From assembly GCA_963931925.1 (NCBI GenBank), contig OZ007579.1:48032271-48096270 (forward strand): DNA of 64,000 nucleotides, given 5' to 3'. The notes under the pieces are model-generated. The model did not search any database. It was not told where the DNA came from and saw only the letters and a program-made list of their open reading frames with translations. Shown here piece after piece: positions 56,048 to 64,000 of this stretch. This DNA is from Onchidella celtica. Its lineage: Eukaryota > Mollusca > Gastropoda > Systellommatophora > Onchidiidae. Every line of letters starts with the position of its first letter. Position 1 is the stretch's first letter. A program made the position numbers and the translations under genes.

Positions 56048-56494
56048 TTCCGATAAATCCAATGAGCGCAGCATGGAATATTTAGCAAGCATGCTGTCGG
56101 GTAGACAGTCAATGCAATTGTCGTGTAAATTTAAGAAACGTATTTCTGTGGGAAGATCCTGGGGAACCTGCCAGAAACCTAAATGGGAGCAATTGGCGTC
56201 TTCTTTCTTCAATGTACAATTATTTGATTCAATTCTTGGCTGTGGCCTTTCGGTGTAATATTCTGATCCGTCGCTTATCCAGCGTTTGCGTTGATCACCT
56301 GGTGAATTTTGCCAGAGTTGGAGCCCAACTAATGAATGTTTTGCAAGATATTTATCTGGGTATCTGAGAGATCCTCCATTTTCTTGCTTCAGATCTGATT
56401 GAAAATCAGATGTACTCAGACAATCTTTGCGGGGTGTGGACAGGCTGGATGTGGACATCAGCAGCAGAATGGACAACATCGGCAACGGCGACAT
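56048..56494 (-). CDS. Toll-like receptor, N-terminal segment
   Basis: About 149 codons: signal peptide, a charged stretch and the first LRRs (IRFLNLHDNCIDCLP, MLRSLDLSE). After the T5 run the frame loses homology, although it stays open to 55,910. The start ATG has G at -3. Confidence 0.85.
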
Positions 56495-56977
56495 GGCTGG
56501 GGATTACGGTATATTATTTACACTGACAAATCAATACTTATAATATTGGCAAAATTAATGGACTACTGTTTTACGATAATTAATGCAAGAGAAATTTTGC
56601 TTTTATTCATATGAGGACAAACTGGTTCATGTATGAAATCAGGTTCTGTGAAGTGACACATAAATTTGATAGCTTTCAGCAGAAATAAAACAAAAAAATT
56701 ATTTCAGATAAAAGAGAAGTGTCATTACAAGTAGTTCTTACTTCTGCTCACAGATAAACTTTGAAAAAAGAAGACTATGGTGAATTTATGAACGGCTCTC
56801 TTGGTGTGCAAACCAGGAGAACAAAAATTATTCGCATTTTGTAATAATATTTTTAGTTTAAAGTTTTATGTTATAAATCTGAAAAGGGTAGTATCCCTCG
56901 ATCCAGTTATGTTGTTTGTCATTTCGGAGAAGGTGGTTGGTGGGCGCTTCTGGTAAGGTCTCCTGTCCTATTGTTCT
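56495..56977. other. 5' flank of the Toll-like receptor locus
   Basis: AT-rich, with no open frame of interest and no convincing TATA box. It presumably contains the receptor promoter. Confidence 0.4.
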
Positions 56978-56982
56978 GGTAT
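56978..56982. repeat. Target-site duplication of the solo LTR (GGTAT)
   Basis: Direct repeat of 58,430-58,434, adjoining the TG...CA ends. Confidence 0.88.
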
Positions 56983-58429
56983 TGTCAGGGTTTAGGTACT
57001 ATAATTGCCGTGCTGGGTCACGACTTGCAAGGAGTTGATTTTTCACGGTCTCGTTGATTATAACCAGCGTAATTTGTCCTTGAACTGTCCTCGTGAACAG
57101 TTTGTTTTTGAAACACTTTTTCTTAGAGATGGAAAGAAAGTGGGGCGAGATAGAATAAATGGATAAGTTAGGAGTGACAGTGCAATTCTCGACCCCGTGA
57201 TTTTGATGAACACTTAGAAGGGAAGAGAAGGGGTGAATAAGGATAGATAGTTTAAGACGCTTAGTCGCTTTCAGAAATTCGTACATAAAAGGTAGAAAGC
57301 ACTAGGGTTTAAAGATTTCAGTAATTGTTTTGACATTTTAAATTGACCTTGTCTGTTTTTAGTACAAGGCCGTGACCAACTCCCACGTAGAATATATTAA
57401 TACTGCGAGATGAGCTCGCATGGATGCACCAATCAAATCTAGGGATTTGGACGGTAATTTGCAGGTGGCTGCACAGTATAAAAGTGTAGCCATACCTATG
57501 TCCATTACTCCATACAGAAAACTCCAATCTGTGCAGGCGTCGGCACGATTCTGCCTGAAGAATCCTAAGTCTGTTCGATGTCATGTCTAGTCCACTATAG
57601 ACATTTGAGATGAAGCCATATGCTTGAATGAGATATGCCCACTGCTATTGTCCACTGTTCCCTGGTTGTTTCTAACACCAGGGACCAAGCGTAAGTGTTT
57701 GTCCATTGATGACTCAACAATGAACGAGGAGCTGAACATAAGTTATCCACTAGGACAGGATTGCCGCATATATTAGGAATGCTACCCAAGACTGCAAGAC
57801 AAAGATTTATATTGACTTGCAATTATTATGAATGTATGGCATACGCATCTGTGAATTGGGATTGATTTGTCTGGATGAGGCTGGGAATTGCCAGCCCATC
57901 CTAGAGTAGATATCTAGACTTAGCTACATCAGTTTATATTGACGAGCTCGATCCATTATAAGCGGTAGGCACAAATAGCTGAGGTGACATCGTCGCCAGA
58001 GCCCATATTAGTATATTGATTGATATATAGTAGGCAGACCAGATCTGAGAGATATATAATTAGTACTTAAATTGTTAGTGAGTCAGAATTATCATAATAT
58101 TATAGGAATCTAGAGAAGACTTCGAGTGACATATTATTGAATTTAGATTTGATGCTGCTGATGTTGTATTTACTATGTAATAGATCTAGACAAAATTGTT
58201 AGGGTAATTAATGTAATTAAATTTGTGGCCCTGCAGGTCTGTTTATGAAACTTATTCAGATTGTTCTTAGTGTGTGGCATGGTACGAAAGATTGAATATT
58301 AAATACCTCTCGATTTAAATGCAGTCATAATACCATCATTGAGAAGACCCTCTTCATAACAGCTAGAGGGGACTTTAGTCCAGAACCCTAACACTGGAGG
58401 GCACTATCACCCAGTCCAGATTCGTAACA
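56983..58429 (+). mobile_element. Solo LTR related to the Gmr1-type element
   Basis: Begins TGTCAGGGTTTAGG and ends TTCGTAACA, matching the full element's LTR ends. Shared internal blocks include ATTGCCGTGCTGGGTCACG, GATGGAAAGAAAGTGGG, GATGAGGCTGGG with TTGCCAGCCCATCCTAGA, and CCTCTCGATTTAAATGCAGTC. It is 1,447 bp against 1,281 bp and clearly diverged, so it is a related older subfamily. GGTAT flanks both ends. No internal region is present, consistent with LTR-LTR recombination. Confidence 0.92.
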
Positions 58430-58434
58430 GGTAT

Positions 58435-59560
58435 GTTTTGTCTATTGTATTACTTTTCCCTAGCACAATTTTTTTTTTTTAATGTGACCGCCATCGTATC
58501 GATGTGCTTTCTCCAAACTCAAACCTGCAGTTTCACATTCCAGTTTTCTACGGTTTAAATCCTGAATGTAAATAAACATCTACTGTAAATTACTCTAATA
58601 TTTTTCATTGATATGTTTCAGCAGTATTTTCATTCACATTAAACTACAAAAAGTATGGAACTTACAGGACACAGTTAAGGACAAAGGGAATAATATCTGC
58701 TGGCAATGCAGTGTATGATCGTCCGTTTTAAAACGATATGCATATAACCGGTTGTCGTGTCGACAGTTTCTGAGTTTATTGAATGCAAAATCAATAAATG
58801 CACGTCGTCGGTGGTGAGCTGAGTGCTTGACATCAAAAATGAAAAAGTGGTGGTGCGGGCGGGTCTATTTTTCAATGAAAGGGCCCTCCAAGACTCGTGG
58901 ATTGTTGTTTAAATGAATTTAGGAAAACAATGATATTGACAGTTTAAACTGTATATTATTCATTTAAAAAAATATAATTAAGTTGGACTGGGGGGGGGGG
59001 GGGGGGATAGAAGTATCTGCATTATTACTCTGAGGCCTGAGTAAGGATGTGCTCATCGTAAGAGAAACTATTCAGTTTGAGAATCTCAAAAGTTTTTTTT
59101 TAAATCACCATATCAGTGAAAATAATATTAATAAAAAACCAGAATGGTATCGATATAATATTGTTAGCTGTCTTTGTACTGAAACTGAGACTGTCGGCGT
59201 TTGTGAGCAGTTTTGGTTGACCTCGTTTAGATATAAAGTTGTTTCCTGCCACACAACAATACTACTAAAGACCAAGGGAGAGTCTTCCACCATTGGCACA
59301 CAAAACTACCGCCCTCTTGACAAACCTCTTTTTTTTTCCTTAAGCGATTTACAGTTTGTAATGGCCTGAAAAAAATTGTTGGTAATTCTCGACTATGAAC
59401 TGATTGACTTCCAGCTCTGTTGCCACGGTAACCTCCCACATTTAAGGACTCCACATTGGATAAAATGACAATTTTCAAAAAGTGTGACTCAAAAAAAGGG
59501 GGGGGGGGGGGGACTGTGGCAGGCTCCTCGCAACGCTGGCTCGCACCGCCAGCAGGCAGT
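58435..59560. other. Unassigned sequence with G17 run
   Basis: No gene is supported. Near 58,660-58,715 the minus strand has CTGCATTGCCAGC followed by a GTAAGTTCC donor, resembling the exon-like end at 61,161-61,206. Confidence 0.4.
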
Positions 59561-60122
59561 CTTCAGGTTCCCTTGCTGGCGGTTCGTACTGAACGGTGCA
59601 CATGCAAGGCGCCGCAAGGAGTCCGCACAACTTCAGACTGCCTTGCTGGCGGTTCGTACTGAACGGTGCACATGCAAAGCGCCGCAAGGAGTCCGCACAA
59701 CTTCAGGTTCCCTTGCTGGCGGTTCGTACTGAACGGTGCACATGCAAAGCGCCGCAAGGAGTCCGCACAACTTCAGGCTGCCTTGCTGGCGGTTCGTACT
59801 GAACGGTGCACATGCAAGGCGCCGCAAGGAGTCCGCACAACTTCAGACTGCCTTGCTGGCGGTTCGTACTGAACGGTGCACATGCAAAGCGCCGCAAGGA
59901 GTCCGCACAACTTCAGGTTCCCTTGCTGGCGGTTCGTACTGAACGGTGCACATGCAAAGCGCCGCAAGGAGTCCGCACAACTTCAGGCTGCCTTGCTGGC
60001 GGTTCGTATTGAACGGTGCACATGCAAAGCGCCGCAAGGAGTCCGCACAACTTCAGACTGCCTTGCTGGCGGTTCGTACTGAACGGTGCACATGCAAAGC
60101 GCCGCAAGGAGTCCGCACAACT
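59561..60122. repeat. 70-bp minisatellite with 210-bp trimer period, about 8 copies
   Basis: The unit contains CTTGCTGGCGGTTCGTACTG, AACGGTGCACATGCAA and GCGCCGCAAGGAGTCCGC. The junction hexamer cycles GTTCCC, GCTGCC, ACTGCC in order at 59,637 through 60,057, giving a three-unit higher-order repeat. It is much more GC-rich than its flanks. The frames on both strands are by-products of the repeat. Confidence 0.95.
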
Positions 60123-60129
60123 GAACATG

Positions 60130-60750
60130 CCTCAGGTATGACGATGACATCACAACGGGATGTTGAATGACCTCAGATTTGGGACAACAATTTTTTAACC
60201 CATTAGGCGCCATAATTTCTTCGTGGTATCACTATATCTAACAGGTACTTAAATAGGTCACATATAGGTTTATATGTCTGCATTTTCTGATTTTGATGTC
60301 TTTAAATCAATAATAATATAAATATTTCGTTGATGGAACAACTGAGGGAAGAGGTTCAATCATAGACCATGAAGAAGTGTTCTGATAAGAGAAGTTTACT
60401 GTCGGTGGTCAGGACGTTCCACATAAAAGTGCTTCATTCAAAATTCAGTAAAACAACGATTTTGACACGTGAAACTAGTAAACACTGTTGGAAGGAAAGG
60501 GGTAGAAGCCTCCATATTAATATTTTGAGGACAGGAGATAGGATATTCATATTGTGAGGGAAATCATTCGAATGGGTAATTTCAAAATCCTGACTTGATC
60601 GTTTGTGCATGGTTTAATTAATATTTCCAAAGTTTTACAAATAATGGAAGTTCCAGCAAAACATATGATAACTTGTAATTATAATTATGATCAAACTGTT
60701 TTTGCAAAGTTACGATAAACATATGTATTTGTATGGCCGAAAAGTATTCA
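60130..60750 (-). repeat. Diverged duplicate segment, copy A
   Basis: Similar to 61,218-61,960. Shared blocks include GATGACATCAC, GGATGTTGAATGAC, TTTTGATGTCTTTAAA, TGAGGGAAATC, AATATTTCCAAAG and ATAAACATATG. Spacing drifts from about 1,090 to about 1,210 bp. Its lower-coordinate end is cut off by the minisatellite. Confidence 0.75.
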
Positions 60751-61160
60751 TGGACAATAAACGGTGATGTAACAATTTAGTTTATTGCACCAGCATAGAC
60801 TCTGGAGAGCGCCATGACTTTTTCTTTATTATTTTTAACTTGAGTAATGTTAATGAACCGGCCATGTCTGTCAACTAAATCCCAGTATAGCTGTTCTCAT
60901 GTTGCTGAGTCGCTAAAAGAAAGGGATTTGTGGGTCAAAAACAACAGCAAATCTTCCATACTTGTTGTGGTTACTTTTGTGGGTCAAAATTACCACACAG
61001 ACAAAAAAATTTATGAAAATCTGAAGGCTTTTCTTGTAGTAAATTAAACAGCAACCAAATTTTCATACTAGATATAAATTTTGTGGTCTATCGCGAGCGT
61101 ACGCAGGTATATTTTATCAGCATCCTCTTTAACTTAAAATACAAAGTGCAAAGAACTTAC

Positions 61161-61278
61161 CGTATGCAGTTCAGGGCACCCCAAGTTAACATCGGCTGGC
61201 AATGCAGATGGTTATTTCCCTTTTTATAGATGGTCAGGAATGACCATGACATCACTACAAGGATGTTGAATGACGTCA
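61161..61278 (-). promoter_or_regulatory. Promoter-like module: CRE, TATA box and first-exon donor
   Basis: On the minus strand a perfect CRE (TGACGTCA, 61,271-61,278) is followed 43 bp later by TATAAAAA (61,228-61,221). Then come an ATG at 61,192-61,190 and a GTAAGTTC donor at 61,160. If real it would start a gene running toward lower coordinates. I could not find the next exon. The ATG lies so close to the predicted start site that the exon may be noncoding. Confidence 0.35.
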
Positions 61279-61965
61279 GGTTTTGAACAACAGGCGTTTA
61301 ACCCCTTAGATACTCTCATTTTTTTTTTTAATAGCAACACAAGATCTGAGTGCACTGAAACAGTTCAATTCAGACTGAATGAGCTTCACAGTCACATAAT
61401 CGGTTAGATTGTCGGCTTGTAGCGATTTTGATGTCTTTAAAATGAATAATTCATTATTATAAACATATTAAATCATTTTCATTGACGGATGTCTGAGGGT
61501 GCAGGTTCAACACAATGGACATTGAAAAAGCGTTTGGATGGGACGGGGTCTGTTTTTCAGAGGCCTGAAAGCACTGCATATCACCTGGTTTGGACAAATT
61601 TATTGAAACAGATTTCAAATTTGAAATAGATAAAAAAGATATTACATACATCTGCACAGATAGATATATAGTGTTTTTAAGATGGGGGAGAGGATAGCTA
61701 TAGAAACATTTAGGTTATTGTCTTCGAGGGTAGGATTGAGAATTTTCTCACACTGAGGGAAATCGCCCGACAGTGGAATTTTAATATTTCACGCCAATCA
61801 GTTCAGCTATAAATTCAAATAATATTTCCAAAGCTTAAAGACTGCGGGACTTTCGACGATACGCCTGGTCTTGCTTTTATAATTTTTAAGTATAGTCACT
61901 ATTGTATGATTGTTGTGCAGGATTATAAACATATGGATATGTACGGCAGAAAAATATTCACTTAA
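61205..61965 (-). repeat. Diverged duplicate segment, copy B
   Basis: Partner of 60,130-60,750. This copy keeps promoter-like sequence at its lower-coordinate end. Confidence 0.75.
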
Positions 61966-63969
61966 AATAGACTTATTTTTGTTGGGGTGCGGTTGGTGGT
62001 GGGGGGGGGGGGCGGGGGTCTGAGAGTACTTGGTACAGACTTCGGTGAAGAGGAATAATTGAACTAGGATTTGCCATCATTATTTATTTCAATTTGTAAA
62101 GCGCCCAGGGCTAATTTGAAATGGGATGTGTGAGCTGTGTGACAGTGCATTATCATTATTATTATTATTGTTATTATTATTTTAAAAGTATTAGAAATGC
62201 TTAGACTCTAGATGTCAGCTTTTTTATTTTTATTGACCAGAAGTATTGACTTTCAAATCCGATTAAAACTGTTTCGTTACGTAACATTGTATTATGACAC
62301 AGTGGATCTCTCCACTATCTCACACATAAATTTCAATACTTTTCCTCAATCGTTTTTGATCGAGGACATCTTCAGAATACAATGGGTTAAGACAGAAGAC
62401 ATTGCTCATTAAACCCTTATCTAAATCACTTCCAGCTACTGCTGAGCAATTTCCGACATTGTGTAAATTCATTTGCCTTATGCCAACATACCTTATCATG
62501 CTCAAATTCAATCTAATTCCCTTCCAACAAAATCTGAAAGACTTTCTTTTCTTGTTCATTAACCTTCCTTCGCTGGTGTTCTTGAATATTTTAGGATTTG
62601 ATCACGTTCCCACCTTCGTGTTCATCTATACAGAACCAAATGTGTACAGAATCATATTTTCACTCAGTATCGTGCTAAATTGTCATAGATCACAGCTCCA
62701 TTTGTGTCTGCCTCGGTTTGATATTGGTCTTGGCGGGGGCAGAGGAAGGGTGGTTTCTCCAAAGGAGAGAGAGAAAAAAAAAGATGCTTTCAGGGGAAGC
62801 AACTGGTTTCGTCCGAAGGCACTGGCTCTCTTCCGGTGTTTTATTCCCTTTATTAAAGGCTGCCCTTTACATTTGGTAATTTCTAGAAATACAGTCAATT
62901 AATACTTCTGTGTCTGCGATGTTTTGGGAGAGATTAAAAGCTATTTTAGAAAGAATATACTAATTTTGTATAAACGAAGTTTTATCGTCTATGAACTTTA
63001 AAAAAATAAAACCTTGGTGTAGATCTATACAATTATTTACACATTATATTAGTACAAAATGTTCATACATTTCCGTGTGAATGTCGATACTTGTGATCCG
63101 ATTTCCGGCATCTCACCTCATAGTCCGACAGAGCCCAGAGCCTTTTTCGATTATATATCGATTATGTTAATTTTGAGGCCAGCCGGACAGATTATTGATT
63201 CAAATGACCAACAATGTAGAGATTCATTTTATTTGCCAGATTATTCCTTAGTATATTAAAGTGTCTGTCTTCTGTAATGGACAGAGTGCTAGTTAATGTG
63301 AAGAGGGTGCTTTCTTTGTGATTTTATAGCTTTCTTTTTAGTTTGGTTGGTTAATAGTGCATTTGCAAGATATGTTCGGTTGTCGTGGGCTCTTCGCTTT
63401 TTTCTAAAGGACTATTTTTAAAGGGGCCCAAGTCATTTTGAACAGTTTAAATGCCTTGTCGGCATGAGCTATTTCCAATCCTTCTGGAATATGAGGCAGT
63501 TTTTCCTTGTTAGTGTGTCTTTTAGTGATCACTTGATGCAGTTGATTTAAAACTCATTAAATGAATTATATGCAGAATAACTGGTAAAATACAGCCTCAT
63601 TTGCAGCCTCAGGATCAACTTGTGTCTCTCATGTATCATTGTTGTCAATGAGGTTTCCACTTAATTATTCCCTGTTCATTGTTCGCTCTATCTGCCTCGC
63701 ACTCTGGCATTGGTTCTCCATATTTCACAATTTGGTTGCAATTACCCAGGGGCCCTTTCTTTGCGGCAATCTGTTGGTCATTTTCCCACTGATATAACAA
63801 TGACATTGTTCAGTGAATTTTATTTGTTAGTAGGCATACTTAGAACTAGTCTTTGACATCTGTCTCAAACTGTTCTTTACTTTCGTCTCCAGCTTGACTG
63901 GGAAAACTAGTAAAAAGAACAGCACATTACCGAATGCTTATAATGAAATGGCGAATTTCTCATTGATTC

Positions 63970-64000
<31 letters not shown>
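61966..64000. other. Right end of the window; no gene seen
   Basis: AT-rich, with a G run near 62,000-62,013, an ATT microsatellite at 62,150-62,186 and a C10 plus (TC)n tract at 63,971-64,000 that runs off the window. The 166-codon frame at 62,402-62,902 shows no domain and looks accidental. Confidence 0.45.

Larger units (their letters stand above)
53332..56494 (-). pseudogene. Toll-like receptor locus, interrupted by a SINE and a frameshift
   Basis: A type I membrane pattern-recognition receptor. ATG 56,494-56,492 opens a signal peptide (MSPLPMLSILLLM). An LRR N-terminal cap (NCTLKKEDANCSHLGFW) and many leucine-rich repeats follow (LTTLDLSGNPFL, LKYLDLSFNYIQSL). The C-terminal cap starts CECSNLQFLKW. 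The transmembrane segment is LLFLVGSATVAVLCIIIGSV. The cytoplasmic TIR domain has box 1 YDAFICYA, box 2 GLKIFLHGRDFKVG and box 3 KVWWDKLA; stop TAG 53,334-53,332. Intact length would be about 900 residues, normal for the family. Two lesions are seen: an extra base in the T5 run at 56,045-56,049, and a SINE at 54,770-55,233 whose stops cut the repeat domain. The SINE might instead lie in a short intron. The BB loop has Val where Pro is usual. Confidence 0.88.

Noticed and set aside
59456-60213. A ladder of 64-82-codon frames on both strands
   Set aside because: They repeat every 70 bp and come from the minisatellite. A coding origin would not give equal frames on both strands.
62402-62902. A 166-codon plus-strand frame
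   Set aside because: Composition is like AT-rich non-coding sequence, with no motif, no promoter and no homologue that I recognise.

Overview
The window is nuclear DNA of an animal, most likely a mollusc and perhaps a heterobranch gastropod (inference). It has spliced genes with GT-AG introns, two copies of a tRNA-derived SINE, LINE remnants, a Ty3/gypsy-class LTR retrotransposon and very abundant simple and satellite repeats. Nothing is bacterial or viral in organisation.

Region 1 (1-12,571) carries a split gene on the minus strand. No single reading frame is long enough to show it. I rebuilt it from splice sites, matching phases and protein motifs. Eight coding exons (11,911-11,880; 9,441-9,333; 7,954-7,787; 7,196-7,169; 6,648-6,550; 4,606-4,404; 3,787-3,667; 2,493-2,369) join in phase into an 885-base CDS. 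It encodes a 294-residue type II membrane protein with a C-terminal TNF homology domain, so it is a TNF-superfamily ligand. A TATA box and a kappaB-like site lie just upstream of the start codon. Its introns hold a SINE, a small terminal-inverted-repeat element, a LINE remnant and long tetranucleotide and GA repeats.

Region 2 (12,572-21,018) is a complete 8,437-bp LTR retrotransposon. It has two 1,281-bp LTRs that look identical, a CTTAT target-site duplication, a gag split by a frameshift, and a pol with all catalytic motifs. Integrase precedes reverse transcriptase, the Gmr1-type order. One in-frame UGA separates gag from pol. The element lies head-to-head with the TNF gene, about 0.66 kb from its start codon.

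Region 3 (21,829-41,887) is a 20-kb satellite made of 36-, 38- and 44-bp versions of one unit. It shows nested higher-order repeats with offsets of 2,207, 5,516, about 3,840-3,870 and about 1,290-1,330 bp. Every canonical unit carries the palindrome TTCTAGAA.

Region 4 (41,888-53,331) holds a degraded LINE with a restriction-like endonuclease C-terminus (42,035-43,412), two adjacent tandem triplications, a GACA microsatellite and long AT-rich stretches where I see no gene.

Region 5 (53,332-56,494, minus strand) is a Toll-like receptor locus: signal peptide, leucine-rich repeats, transmembrane segment and TIR domain. A one-base frameshift and a SINE insertion break it, so it is probably a pseudogene or an allele with lesions.

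Region 6 (56,978-64,000) has a 1,447-bp solo LTR related to the Region 2 element with its own GGTAT duplication, a 70-bp minisatellite with a 210-bp trimer period, and a diverged duplicated segment, one copy of which carries a CRE, a TATA box and a splice donor.

The TNF ligand and the Toll-like receptor are both innate-immunity genes. They sit about 41 kb apart, separated by the retrotransposon and the satellite.
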